DNA of 64,000 nt, from assembly GCA_024449915.1 (NCBI GenBank), contig JAMZAV010000097.1, positions 434,001 to 498,000 of the forward strand, in the 5' to 3' direction. The position numbers and the translations under genes were made by a program. Under the pieces are notes generated by a model. That model was not told the DNA's origin, made no database searches, and saw only the letters and a program-made list of their open reading frames with translations. Of the stretch, positions 12,346 through 25,434 are shown one piece after another; position 1 is the first letter of the stretch, and the number at the start of each line of letters is the position of its first letter. This DNA comes from Sweltsa coloradensis. Its lineage: Eukaryota; Arthropoda; Insecta; Plecoptera; Chloroperlidae.

Positions 12346-15091
12346 TGAGCGACGTGAATTTCCGAATTTCTAGCCAACGTCTGTGTCTTTTTCCCGAATT
12401 AATGAATTGTTTATCGTATTCAGTTGTAAAACTGATAAACAAATGGTAAACACGATCGTTTCGAGATATTCTTTGCTATTGAACTAAAAGAATTCGCAAT
12501 TTACGAGCCGTGGTGTCCAGATGATTTGTTTTTATTCACAGGTTCGATCAGGAACACAAACACGCTTTGATGATTAAGCCATTACGTTTTCATGTCCGTG
12601 AGTTTTAAATACGGGGTTTTATTTTGCAGAGAATCCCTCTCCATCTGGTTTCTAGTCTTTTTTTCCCCTAGGGAGTTTAAGTTCGTTTTATACGTGTTCA
12701 GGGGAACATTTTTATGAACACATAGAAAGCGAGGGTGCGAAAAGTATTAAGCAAAGTGGTCCATAGTCTTAAAAAAATATAATATGTATTGGTTCCTACG
12801 TGTTTGAGTTTTGTCAAGTATTATTTCGTGGCACTTCTTCATTGCTAAGTGATCAATCAATTTAGTATCTCTAAATGTAAGTAACATATCATATCTCTCC
12901 AAGCTTAACTACATAAGTAATTAAATTGTGTTTTTTTACTTCACTGTTCTCGGGACTGTTTTGCTACGGAGTAACGAAATGCGTGTATTTCAATACAATG
13001 TCTATAATTTGCATGACTATCAGTAAATAACTGAACAGATTATGAAAGGGCAATTTGGAATTGAAACTGCAGATAGAACTTTTATTAAATCGATTGTAAG
13101 CTACGTAACTGGCGGGTTTATAATATTTCAGAACACCTTTGATAGTCACGTAGTCAGACATGTAGCGCTCGATGATGGGATTTAAAGGAATTGTGAAACA
13201 CTTTGTAAAATTTGTTTTGTTCTAAGAAAGTTAATCCATGGTGTGAATGAGTATTTCAGACTATCCGGTAGTTTGAACTATATACGTGCTTTGCAATAAA
13301 TGAAAAGCAATTAAATTGAAAAGAACATTAAACGACAGAGGCTATCTTTGTGATCCAGGACATGCACTGAAGCTCAGTAGAGTGATTTAACGGGGGCAGG
13401 TCAAAAAGCGTTGAAATGAAATTGCCACGTCGTTAACTCAAAACATCAACAACAGTCATTGAATTTGTTCTAGTTTAACGATAACTCTTTATAACTTTTC
13501 TCACGTCCAAACGTTCGACGAGAAATGAAATGGTCAATCTTTCAAAGAGGATTGATAAAACAAACAACTTACTAAAACAATACTCTACATTTTAAAACAG
13601 TTTCGAATCACTTTTAATTTCCAAACATGAAAAATAATAATGTGCACGTTGTTTGCTTACCAAGCAATTTAACTTCAATATTTACCTTTATAAAGTTCAT
13701 CGTAATCAATTTTGTCTTACATAACATACGCACGAATAAAAACTAGGTTAGCATTTATTTGTTTTAGCTGTTATACTCGGTTATCAAACTAATTTACAAA
13801 GAACGACAACACGTATTACTACAATCATATTTAAAAGCAATAACAAATAACACGGTAAATAGAACCTTTCACGTGTAATAATCGGACAAAAAGTGATAAA
13901 TTGTGTGCAAATAGTATATTTTTCATTTTTATTTTATCAACAATGTAACACAAATTTATTAAAGTAAGAATGGAACATCATGTTCAATTTTCGTCAGTTT
14001 CATATTCCGTTGACTGAAGGTTTTTGCTGTGGATTTAATAATAAATTGCACATCACAATTTCTACAATATCAAGAAACTTTGTTTAAAAGAATGAAATTC
14101 CGTTTGGTTACAAATTTCTATTGTACCACAAACTTACTTTTGAGTTTTGTATTGTAGTGACACATTTTTTATGTGTTGTTAAAATATCAAACCCTTCTAA
14201 ATAGCTCAACTAACGAATAAAATTAAATTAAACGTGAATTGTTTATTGTTAACGGAACGACTAGCTTGTTCCCTTTACATTTAATTGTAGGAGGCAAATT
14301 TCTTCATTTTTCAAGTAGTTGTAAAATATTTTAAAGTGGTTTACAACTGCGTACAATATTTTTTAACCCGAATTTTTAGCTCGAGGCTTGCCTTGGTAGT
14401 AAACCTCTTGACTACAGGCACCCCATCTTTCCTCCCCAATCCGCCTACCCCAAGAAACTTATAAGAAAGGCGGGTGGCCGCCCTGAATACTAAGAACTAA
14501 GAACAGAAAATCCCCGAAGACGCTTTCCTCCACCGTTATCCGTGCATAATTCCTGCTAAGCATGTGCATAACAACACGGGCCCATGCAACACAATGGCGC
14601 GGACATAGCTGTATGGCTTGAGATAACGCAAAAGAGTAGCTTTAGGCTTAGCGTATGCAGACCAACCAAACCATTGCTCCCAAAACAATGTTGGCAACCC
14701 TTTTAGACAGGATTCATTTTGTTTGTGAATACTTTCATGATCGAATTACGTACATTACATCATTTTTTAGGTTTATAGAACGTACATAGTACGTATAATT
14801 AAATTTAAGACAAATATTTGACATTTCATGAAGGTTGCATTCCATTTTTCCAAAATTGTTTCAGACAAATTTCAATAATATGTCAAAAAGACTCAAAGAA
14901 ACAAAAGTAGAAAAAAATTAAAATCAAAATGGAACAACAGATAAAATGTTTCTTTTAAATTTTGATTTTTAATTTAATAATGTCCAAATCTTTTTTATTG
15001 TAAACGTGGTCTAAACCAAGAAAATTGAATCAAATACATTTATATATTATGTTGAAATGTTCACGTTAGTTTTAGGTACACCGTGTAAAAT
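12346..15091. other. AT-rich DNA, no gene recognised
   Basis: Nothing supported. A more GC-rich patch at about 14390-14700 has no frame or fold that I can name. Confidence 0.5.
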
Positions 15092-15136
15092 AAAATGTAT
15101 AATGAAAGGTTTTGCACTATTTTCATTGTACATTTT
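15092..15136. repeat. Short inverted repeat (hairpin)
   Basis: AAAATGTATAATGAAA (15092-15107) is mirrored by TTTCATTGTACATTTT (15121-15136): a 16 bp stem with one mismatch and a 13 nt loop. A second weaker AT-rich inverted repeat lies near 14920-14975. No function is inferred. Confidence 0.6.
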
Positions 15137-15814
15137 CTAGTCCACGGCATTAAAAAATGTTTTATTTCATTGATTTTTATTTTATTTATGTGTCAAAGAA
15201 AAATAACGAAATAAGCATTAACACTACAGTAATGATATACAAAATATCGTCGAATTATCCCAAGTGAGCTATAAGTATTCATGCTCATACTACAACACAA
15301 ATCAAACAAATACAAACCTAATGATGGAACTAGTATAGAAAGAAACTCAGCTCACTGATTACAGTTGGAAATCAATTTTTCAATTTGCCCACAGTCATTC
15401 TCAAATCTTTATTTTACTGCATATATGTATTATAAACTGATTTAAAAAAGTATTTCTACATTATTCACCAAGTTGAAAATACTTGGCTCTTTCTAATGTA
15501 ACAAAGTCTTGAATCTAGTTTTGGATTAAGTTTAAACTTTTAAATTATGTTTATTCTTGCAAATATTGTCCATGTTATTCTATGGTTTGAGGGTTCTTCT
15601 TTAATCAAGCATTTTCTGTAACAAGTAATGCATGAAATTGCATCCTTGAGAACCCAGAGAATGTAAAGCGCCTCGACAAATCCAAAAACATCAACCAACA
15701 TTAAATAAGCGTACGTTCATGTTGTTATCATTCCATCAACACACATGCTATTTTTGTGGATATAACAATTACATTTAGAGATATGGATTATGAACCATGA
15801 TAAGACATCCTGAC

Positions 15815-15877
15815 TTGTACGGGACACGAACTCACGCCTCTTGGTTGCATAACCCGCATGAACCAAAGCAGACGACT
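15815..15877 (-). mobile_element. tRNA-derived SINE head, degraded
   Basis: On the minus strand, an A-box-like GGTTCATGCGG is followed at tRNA-like spacing by a B-box-like GAGTTCGTGTCCC. The stems are poor, so this is a remnant. Confidence 0.4.
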
Positions 15878-16152
15878 ACATATTATTTGGTAAAGACTTC
15901 CACGCCCGTGCTCTGCTAAACAATGTGCTAGTAACACGATCCCGGTGTTGTTCCTGTGCTAATGTCCCCGCCTAAGGTGTTTGCGTCCTAGTGTGGACTG
16001 TTGGGTATAAACAGTAATGCGGCGGAGATTCAACCACTTCCCAGGGCCCGGGCGTAATAAACCAGCTTCTAGTCGCCTACACGATTGAGAACGAAACTCC
16101 CAGTCTATGCAAAACAGGACAGACTTGCGGGGTGGGCGAGGGAATTGAACGT

Positions 16153-16171
16153 GGGGGGGGGGGGGGGGGGG
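16153..16171 (+). repeat. G19 homopolymer
   Basis: Nineteen consecutive G. It produces a false polyproline stretch in the minus-strand frame at 15959-16279. The run could fold into G-quadruplex DNA, and its length in the assembly is likely unreliable. Confidence 0.9.
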
Positions 16172-16319
16172 CGCGAATATAAAACATCGAACCCAAGCAC
16201 ATGGATGACAGAACGGTTTCCGACACTGCCAATAATCTGGGTATAAAGGTTTCCAAGGGTATAGGGAGAAGATACTCAAATACTTATTTTATACCTTGGA
16301 CGGTGAAGTAAGTAGCCAT

Positions 16320-16399
16320 CCTCGGTGGCTCATATAAAGTATTAGTGCAGGTTCGAAACTTACGAATGCAAGGGACATTGGTTCGAGCCCTACACTAGG
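16320..16399 (+). mobile_element. tRNA-like SINE head
   Basis: A 5' arm CCTCGGTG can pair with CACTAGG at the 3' side. There is a clear B box GGTTCGAGCCC (about 16380-16390) and a weak A-box-like GTGGCTCATATAAAG. The unit is about 80 nt and the anticodon arm is not convincing, so I call a SINE remnant rather than a tRNA gene. Confidence 0.5.
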
Positions 16400-18501
16400 C
16401 ATTATTTTAATTCCATTTCATGTATTCCTCATTTCCACACTCGTTATATCGTATTCAAAGGCACACTCATGAATACAATAATAGTGTCTCACACAAGGAT
16501 AAAACATTGTTTTTTCCTATGTCGAATCGCTTGGAGCCCTCCCCTAAAATAAGTTATTATTTTATTTCCGAAAATAATAACTTAATACATTTCTTTAGGT
16601 CCTAATACTTTATGTTAGTCGATACTTCAGAGCGGAAAAGGGACTTTTGTGAAGAAGAAAAAAAAATACTTTATGAGATATATATTTCTTGAAGTAGTTC
16701 CACATCCGGGAATCTAAGGGGAAGCTACTTTTAGATCAAATCAAGATACACGATCAATATTTCAACTTCGAAATCTTCCCTTATCGCGGCTATCATATCC
16801 GAGGGCAGTGGTTGTGTTGGTGGGGGGGAGGGGGGCAAGGGTCATTCCTCAACGTCACGCAAGTCACAACTTTGCGAACCCTAGACCGATAATGACAATA
16901 TTGTGAGTTCTCGGAGAGCCTAAAGTTTCTGTCGTCTGCGGTCGGTTGACGATTGACCACAGTGGTCGACATCCAAGATCATCTCCGGAGTACATATCTG
17001 CCAGACTTCGTATAAACGAACGAATCATCTCGCAGAATGGAATGGTTGGGGTTGGTCTAATATCCCATTATGTCTCAGCAACACTGGTAATCGAGATAAA
17101 GATAAGTAAATTACTTAAGATTATTTGTTTTTCATAACTTTATGATTGAGTTCGTCAAACTTTACTAGTGATTTTTAACACGTAAATTTACAGAAAGTCT
17201 GATTTGTATAACTAAGCGTTTTAAATATTGCCATATTAATACAAGAGAACATCACTAATAACAGCAATAATATGGTGATATTTAGTATATTGTTTAGTTA
17301 TACAGAATCATTTCTGTTTAAATAAGAATAATGGAATAATTTGTAAAATTGATAGTATGAAATTCTAGAATGTTCAATTACATGTCTGGTGGGCAAAAAC
17401 ATTTAAAACCTTCAGTGGGAAATACAACACGTCAGAGTCTCGCGCGCTAGCACACAGCCACATCCTCCGCTACGATGATTATAAAACAACACGCGTACTC
17501 TAGGGACGAGATTGATCAAATCAACGCCAAATCAACCTGATGTATATTTTTGCCTCCACGCAATAATAAATACGAATGCATTTTTACGTTCACCAAAACG
17601 GTATTTCTGAAAATGGCAATGGATTTTCGGTGTTTGTTGTTTCTGGATTGTTTGCGGAAGAGCTGTGGCGTTCACGAAACCGCCGCATAAATTAAACCTC
17701 TGATTAAAAGAGAGTCCGCGACACCGTACGGACTAAAAACAAACTTTCAAAGTTCCTATTGTGTGAGATACTCGACTCGACGTGCAGCACGATCTAAATT
17801 TCTAAAACCAATTTCAAAACTCGTACCACAATCAAGATGATAATTCCGATTCAACTTCGTTTAGGACTTGTTTTATTTGGTTGGTCTAAAAGAGGGCTCC
17901 ACGTTTCGTATCACCTGACTTTACTTGCAGTAGTCTTCACTACGAGTCCGGGTCTACTCATCTACATAATAAAACGCAATAAAATCCAAGATTTACTTTG
18001 TACAATTTTATCCCTCTGAAATCTCTCTCTGCAGATTCTTTGCCGCGATTCATAAATCCTAAAGGAAGACAAGAGCTAATAAAGAAGATAAAACTCCTGC
18101 GGGAGAGGCTCCCTGTGATTTAATTCATCTGGCCACACCATATTGATCGAATTGTGCGGTAGTTGGTTTCAATTAGAAACCCGTGTCGGTGTAGGACAGG
18201 AGAGTAGTTAAGCCGGTGACATCGGAGATAGCGTTCGTTGACTAGCTTTCAGGGACTGCTTCTCTCGAACGAATTAAATTTATCGCCTGTGCCGCGACAA
18301 GTCAGGCAAACACTCGGTGGACAACACTCATATCAAACATTTGTTGTAATAAAACATACTTTTTTAACGCCGTAAAAGATAAATAACCTATATATAAACA
18401 TAAACATGACACACTTTATGTTTATGCTTATAGAAAAATCAATAAAACTAACATTTTATTTTGCAAACTTCAACATTCTAGGTATGTAACATTTTATTTT
18501 A
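16400..18501. other. Non-coding DNA, no gene recognised
   Basis: Contains a G-rich patch near 16820-16840 and otherwise ordinary AT-rich sequence. Frames of 60-63 codons are unsupported. Confidence 0.5.
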
Positions 18502-19036
18502 CTAGGAAAACGCTTAAGTCCCGCCGCGTTGTTGGATGAGCGTAATTGAGCTCCCATGTGTTATGCGGATTTTCTGTTGTTCTGTGAAAAAATCTTTTCT
18601 AAGTGAAGATTTAAAAAAAAATCAATTTAAATAAAATAAAAAATAATTATTTTAAAAATTCGATTTTCATAAGAAATAATATTTGATTGCGCTCAAATTT
18701 CACACGAATATATTAATTCATAAAATTAAGGTTCTGTGAAAAAATCATTACAATCGGATAAAGCATGTAGGTGTTATAAGTAGAAGAAATGTTTCAAAAA
18801 TCGAAAAAAATCGTAAAATTGCGATTTTAATGAGAAATAATTTTTCGATTGCACTCAAAAACATGACAGTTTTAAGTTCAGAGATTTCGAAGGCCTCCTT
18901 AAAATTGCATCGCAATTGCAGTATCGGTTTAGCCGGAATCGTGCGGACAAACATACAAAAAAAAGAAAAAAGAAAAAAGACATTCCGGATTTTTTTCTCC
19001 AGTGTAGTGAAATGGAATCTTCGCTTCGCTCATCCA
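18502..19036 (-). mobile_element. Family A element, copy A2
   Basis: Minus-strand element with start TGGATGAGCG and end GCGTTTTCCTAG, T on each side. The subterminal inverted copy of the start (TACGCTCATCCAACAA, minus strand, just inside the CTAG end) is present. There is one internal unit. Frames at 18748-19075 are translations through the element and match frames in other copies only because the DNA is repeated. Confidence 0.85.
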
Positions 19037-22000
19037 ATAATCAGTTACCAGCCTATGCGATTATTTGAGTTATAAAGGGAGAATCTAGTACATGTAAATT
19101 TGGAATGGAAAATTGTTGCAATCAGTAATCACAAAAATACTCATTACATAAGAGCACATAATTGTTTTTTGATCCGTTACCTCTCTACGTAAGTCAGAAT
19201 CAGAATGGCTGGTGATTGGGGAATGGGGATAACGATATGATGGGTTGTAGTAAATTACTTTCCACCAAATGAGAACTGAAATCTCAAATGAAAATAATAC
19301 CTCAAAGGGAAAAGCAAGATAAATATAACTAAGCAATTTCGTCTGAAACTTGTGTGTTAAGCCTTATAACGTGCGGTTTATATGAAATAGAAAACCCCCG
19401 GCTGCTGCTGCTAGTCCAACTCGAACAAAATGGACTCTTGGGTAGGTAACCAGAAATCCCATCTCCCCACAGGTGCATGGGCAAGGTCTGTAAACACGGA
19501 ATAAGACAAACCACGAGAGACTGTCTTGAATTCAAGTCGCTGCGGACGATATTGAAAAAGCGATTTCGTTTGTGGAAAGTCCACGGGCCGAATAGCAACT
19601 GGGGGATAACAAATTGTAGCACAAGCACACGACCGACTAGAACACAGTTCACATTCATCAATTCGTAGTTATTATGTTTTGTTAAATTGGAATCCTCTAA
19701 ACGAAAATATATAGTGAAAAGTTTGCTCGTTGTTACTAACAAGAAATAAAATACGCGGAGAAAAGCATAGTGCAGAGAAGAGAAAACACATTATTGCATG
19801 GTTGTGTTTCAAGTATGTCATATTCATAATGGGTCCCGTAAGTAATGTGTTGCACTTTTTTTATGACATAATTTGATTCCTTAATAAATAGTCTTTTTTG
19901 ACATAATATGAGACCTGAACTGAAACCTAGCCAAAATCATCAACACTCTTATCATTATAAAATACATTTAATTTAAGCTTATCCTACTCAGATTAAAAAA
20001 GGGGGTAGATTAAAATAAAACAACAAACGAGAAGCAAAAAAAAAAAATGTGAATCACTTAAATTAGTTTTTGTTTTTCTCGATTATATAGAAAAAATCAC
20101 GCTTTTCTCCATTATGTTTGTTTAGCGTATCGTCGTAAGATTGAGCTAATAGCTAAACGTGCCTCCCCTACGTCCTGGGGGAATTACGTGTTAGTGTTTA
20201 TGGCAAGAATGACATGACCTATAACTTGAAGAGCTCCCGGATAGACGCACTCCGAGTCTTAATTAATTACCCATCATCCACTTGTTTGATCTCGGCCCAA
20301 CACGGCAGGAATTAAAACGAAGACGAAAACTAATTTGTTTAAGCTGCTTATCCGCGGCGGGTTTGATATACTAATGTGAATATCAGGTAAAGGTGTGGTG
20401 CATGGGTTCATCGGTATGAGGATGAAGCGTGGTTTGCGAGCTATTTAACGTGGAGTGTATCATATTTTCACTCAAATAAATCAAATATGATGATATATTA
20501 CAACATTTAAATTTGGTAAAATAATAATAACGCTGTATTTACTCTATTTTGTTCATTGTGTTAAAATTGAATCGGTATAATTAAATGAATATGTAATAAA
20601 GATATTAAATAAATCATGTTCGACAGTTATTTCCAATTCCCACAAATCAAGCAACACTATAACTATACAGTAAGTATATTACATTAAACTTGGATGGAAA
20701 TAATTAGATTGTGATTGGCTTGGACGTTGTAACGTATCGTGCTAATTAGAGGTGGCTGCTGACTAATAGGCCACTAGAGTCTACTAAAACGCTTACGGCG
20801 TACATCATCTCAGTTGCCGGGGGCGTCGGGAAACAATAAACAAACAAAAAGTAACTTCAGTAAACTAATGCATTAATTAAGTAGATTTTAGCTAAACAAT
20901 TAATTTTAGACCTTCAACATGAACAAAAAGTAGGCAAATATTAACAACCTAACCAAGCGATGGTAAGTTAAATGTATGCAAACATCAATTTTAAGATAGG
21001 GTGAGTGGTGAATTTCGTTGCGGGATCTAAACATACTGGAAGAAATGGTAGATTTGGAAGAAACATTTTGATGCTTTTGTTTGTTTTAAAGTAATATATA
21101 ATTATCCTTTAGTAATACTTCAATGGCGATATAATAAGCATTAGTTTCAATCACTTCTATTCCGACCGTATTTTATATGTAGGCGAAATTCCATCAAACA
21201 ACTGCACGACGCTTATTTTCACCGTAAGAAAACCATGGAGTCAATTCAAATTCATGCGCCACTTCAGAAGACTAACTTAATAAGGGATTTTAGGACAGTT
21301 GTAAAGTCCAGAGTGTATTTTTAGAAGACTCAATCTCGGAAAACATTTCAATAAGGATTATCGGTGGCGATTATGTTCAAGGGTTACGCTTGAGCTAACT
21401 CTGTCGGTTTGACGACTCCCTAGTATAGTCTCAGACGTCCCGCCCCCCGACATCAAAGATAATATCGTGACATGATACCCAGGCTTGTATTTATCCAAGT
21501 TATATATAACTTTAAACACACGGAAAATAAATAAGTTCACACCTAAGTTTAAACACACCTTTTGACGTTTTAGGCGAGTAGGACTTACGCTCATAAAACA
21601 TAAAAAGTTATTTCCTGTCTAAGCTGAAACTCGGATCTAGATAAGAATAGGTAGGCGTAACGCGACAAACCTATACGCTCTGCGCTTTACGTAACACGCA
21701 CACTGGCCGAATGGCCTCATCAACTTGGTAAAGGACTAAAAGCAGCCGGTGTACATGCTCTAAGGGATAATCACGCCTGCTCTAATTTCAATTCGCGTCT
21801 AACGCTTCTTTTTTCGTTTTAATGAAGCAAGCACAAAAATCAATTTCAGGGTAGTGTTTCATGGATTAAAGATGGCCGCTGATGACAAAATAACGATTGC
21901 AAATTGGTATGGTTTCAAGGAGGTATATATAGGCCATGAACGTCGGTAGCTTTCAGAGTATATATGCATAGATTTACAAGAGCTTTTAAAATCACATTTC

Positions 22001-22779
22001 GAAGAGATTAATTGTAATGTAACTATGTAATTTAATAGGGAAGCAAATTCTTAACAGGTAAGTAATAGGTAAGTTAAGCGCACGTTAGTTTAAATGCTTA
22101 AACAAATACGGGTTAGCAAACGAGAGATCAACGGCGAATAAGACGAGCAGTGTATCCATGACGACGCACATTCGCGAAGCATCTCGGTACTTACAGTTTA
22201 ATTGATGCAATTACAAACCTGTGATACTGAATCTTTCGCCTCGTAAAATTCCCAAGAACTGTTGTTTATGTCTCGTAATTAAGTCCAAAGCCTTTGCCAG
22301 CACATGTGGTTTATGAGTTTATTGACAAAGAGTGAATTTGTTTGCTCAAGCAAGCGGGGAACTAACTACTCGTAGACGACCACGCTAACCGTTAACCGCA
22401 ACTTGCAATCTGCACGTAACAAAAACACTGCAGACTGCACCATTTTATAACCGCAAAACCCAGTGCAATAATTTCTTCAATTTAAGTGGCTTATTCAGAA
22501 TATAACTCCACGTGTTTTAAATATATTTTGATTTCGTTAAACATTGGCAAGGTTAAGTTTTAAATGTGTAAGTCCTAGAAGAAAACACGCTTAAGGAACG
22601 CTTTCTAACATAAACAAAAATTCATGCATTTTGCGAGATATGCTAACGAGCTCACGTCCCCTGGACCCATACGCGTTGAACCATCGGTACGAGAGACCAC
22701 TGAGACCAAAACTATAATATATTTTCCCTAACACACTACCTACTGGTTTCATAATCTTAGTCCTGTATAAATATTATAT
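19037..22779. other. AT-rich DNA, no gene recognised
   Basis: The longest frame of the window (137 codons, minus strand, 19329-19742) lies here. It has no signal peptide, domain or repeat signature, and its serine-rich segment comes from a (GCT)n-like tract. It is not called as a gene. No other structure is seen. Confidence 0.5.
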
Positions 22780-23019
22780 TTTAAACTTAACAATACATAC
22801 ATAATGGTGAACAATTAAATATGGCCATGATAGCATAATATGGCGCTTGCAAGACCGGTACATTGTTGATGTTATCTGTTATATTTGTGTATTTTATAAT
22901 ATTTGTGATGTTTAGATTTAGTACTCTTAATGACAATGTCTTGTACTCGCCTACCAACTGTGGGCATATAAGTGTTGAATGGAATTCTAATAAAATAAAA
23001 TTAAAATTAAATTAAATGA
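22780..23019 (+). mobile_element. Possible retroelement 3' tail
   Basis: AT-rich stretch ending in an AATAAAA-like motif and a short A-rich tail of AAAATTAAAATTAAATTAAA type at 22988-23017, which resembles the 3' end of a non-LTR retroelement. No reverse transcriptase frame and no target duplication were found. Ordinary AT-rich DNA is the alternative. Confidence 0.25.
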
Positions 23020-23892
23020 GCAAAATCATTTTTCTTATGACGGTAAATGTATTTTGTATTAGTTTGAATGTTGTTGTAGTACACGTTGCTATAATACCAA
23101 ATCACTGTATTCATCCACAGTCCCACATCTCCGCTGCTGAAGTGCAAGACGTCTCATACTGATCTTACCCAATACACGAACATTTAGGCAGCCCACGGTG
23201 AAGACTGAAGAGACTCAACATTATCTACAAACCGTGTCAACTTGACAACTTTAAACGCATTCCATGGAAAGGAATGTTAAACATGTCACACCCCTTACAT
23301 AATTTGGCAACTCAGAAACGCTGAAAATTCAAATTGAAACTGCGAAAGCTATGAACTGTAGAAGATTGCACAATAATGTATTGTATACATAAACAAAGTA
23401 GACTTAATTGGACTGAAGTATATTTCCAATTGGACGACTATTTCGCACAAACTGTACGTGAAACTTAATGAAAGTCCACACTTACCAATATAATTGTCGT
23501 AAAAAGAGTTTTTGTCTACAGTTAACTTATTTGTTTTTTTGTATTTCAGTAAAGTTACTTCTGTCTATGGGCGTACACAAAGCAACTTTAAAGGTTGGAT
23601 AAAAAGATGTAATTTAGTTGCGGTAGCGGAATAATTAAACCACTGTGTGCGCCACTGGTCAGTGAAGCCTGAAATATGTGATACATTTTCTTAACAGGGG
23701 TTTACCCAGCTTAAAATAATTTAGTAGGCTACCTACAGTAGTAGTTACATTTTAAAATAAACTACAAAAAGTGCTAAAAAGGTATCCAACAACTACACGT
23801 TCTTCCTACGGATCTTAGTTATTTAGCATAAATGCCTAACGTCTATTTATATCGCACACGATTGATTTACTCGTCTGCCGGGTATAGCTATT
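23020..23892. other. Unique DNA, no gene recognised
   Basis: No structure detected. Confidence 0.5.
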
Positions 23893-24496
23893 TAGATGAG
23901 CGTAGCGAGCGAAGCGAAGATTCCATTCTACTACACTGGAGAAAAAAATCCGGAATGTTTTTTTTTTTCTTTCTTTCTTTCTTTTTGTATTTTTGTCTGT
24001 TTGTCCACACGATTCCGGCTAAACCGATACTCCGATTGCGATGAAATTTTATGGAGGCCTTTGACATCTCTGAACTCAGAACTGCCACGTTTTTGAGCGC
24101 AATCGGAAAAAATTTTCTCATGAAAATCGCAATTTTACGATTTTTTTCGATTTTTAAAAAATTTCTTCGACTTATAACACCTACATGCTTTATCCAATTT
24201 TAATGATTTTTTCGCAGAACCTTAATTTTATGAATTAATATATTAGTGTTAAATTTGAGCGCAATCGAGAAATTATTTCTTATAAAAATCGCAATTTTAC
24301 GATTTTTTTAACAATTACGATTAATTAAAAAAATAAAAATTAGGTTAATTTTTAATTTAATTTAATTTAATTTAAAAAAATTTCAACTTAGTAATGATTT
24401 TTCCACAGAACAACAGAAAATTCGCATAACACATGGCAGCTCAATGCCCCAATTACGCTCATCCAACAACGCGGCGGGACTTAATCGTTTTCCTAG
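23893..24496 (+). mobile_element. Family A element, copy A3
   Basis: Plus-strand copy starting TAGATGAGCGTAGCGAGCGA and ending ...CGTTTTCCTAG, followed by T. One internal unit with CACCTACATGCTTTATCC is present. The inverted copy of the 5' end (CGCTCATCCAACAA) sits just before the terminal hairpin. A T-rich pyrimidine tract (23958-23985) follows the ATCCGGAATG motif found in all copies. Its peptide frames at 23832-24121 are not genes. Confidence 0.85.
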
Positions 24497-24535
24497 TACG
24501 AACAAGGACACTGATACCAGCGAACCTCTTTAAAA

Positions 24536-25434
24536 CTAGGGAACCGACAAAGTCTTTGTTAAACGAGTGAGTGAGCCATTTTTATTTATTGTATGTTTAA
24601 ATCGCAATGGATCTAGCTGATTTTGTTAGTTCTCAGTAAACTCGTACCAGATGTCTGTTTAAAATTTCAGCGCAATCTGTTCAGCGATTCGTCTGATTTT
24701 CGACGTAGCCCTACAGACAGACACAAAAATCACAGAATAAGCGCCGTTTGAGTTGAATGGAGACACTCAGTCGCTCCGCTCCCTCGTCTAACTAGGGAAA
24801 CGCTAAAGTCGTTGTTTAACGAGTGAGTGAGCCATGTGTCTGTGTCTGTGTCAGTATATGAAAAATCTCAACAAATGCTTTCGATATTTTTAAAAATCAC
24901 CTTTTTATTTATTGTATGTTTAAATCGCAATGGATCTAGCTGATTTTGTTAGTTCTCAGTAAACTCGTACCAGATGTCTGTTTAAAATTTCAGCGCAATC
25001 TGTTCAGCGATTCGGCTGATTTTCGACGTACAGACAGACCCACACACAGACTCACAGAATAAGCGCCGTTTGAGTTGAATGGAGACACTCAGTCGCTCCG
25101 CTCCCTCGTCTAACTAGGGAAACGCTAAAGTCGTTGTTTAACGAGTGAGTGAGCCATGTGTCTGTGTCTGTGTCAGTATATGAAAAATCTCAACAAATGC
25201 TTTCGATATTTTTAAAAATCACCTTTTTATTTATTGTATGTTTAAATCGCAATGGATCTAGCTGATTTTGTTAGTTCTCAGTAAACTCGTACCAGATGTC
25301 TGTTTAAAATTTCAGCGCAATCTGTTCAGCGATTCGGCTGATTTTCGACGTACAGACAGACCCACACACAGACTCACAGAATAAGCGCCGTTTGAGTTGA
25401 ATGGAGACACTCAGTCGCTTCGCTCCCTCGTATA
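24536..25434 (-). mobile_element. Family B elements, three-unit head-to-tail array
   Basis: Three units in the same orientation: B1 24536-24790 (255 bp), B2 24792-25112 (321 bp) and B3 25114-25434 (321 bp). On the minus strand each starts TAGACGAGGGAGCGGAGCGA (TATACGAGGG at the outer edge) and ends GCGTTTCCCTAG, with a single T between units. B2 and B3 are almost identical. B1 lacks about 66 bp next to its 3' end (the TGTCTG-rich part) but is otherwise very close. The end shares CGTTT(T/C)CCTAG with family A. The array lies 39 bp from copy A3 in the opposite orientation. Confidence 0.9.

Noticed and set aside
15959..16279. Polyproline-containing frame
   Set aside because: The prolines are the G19 run read on the other strand. 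The frame at 29344-29676 is likewise created by the C19 run.
19329..19742. 137-codon minus-strand frame, the longest in the window
   Set aside because: No domain, no splice or conservation evidence. Frames this long occur by chance in 64 kb on six frames, and its serine stretch comes from a trinucleotide run.
24536..25434. Array read as a simple satellite
   Set aside because: Unit ends coincide with CTAG and the family's 5' terminus, and the outer edges of the array are also element ends, so tandem transposon copies explain it better.
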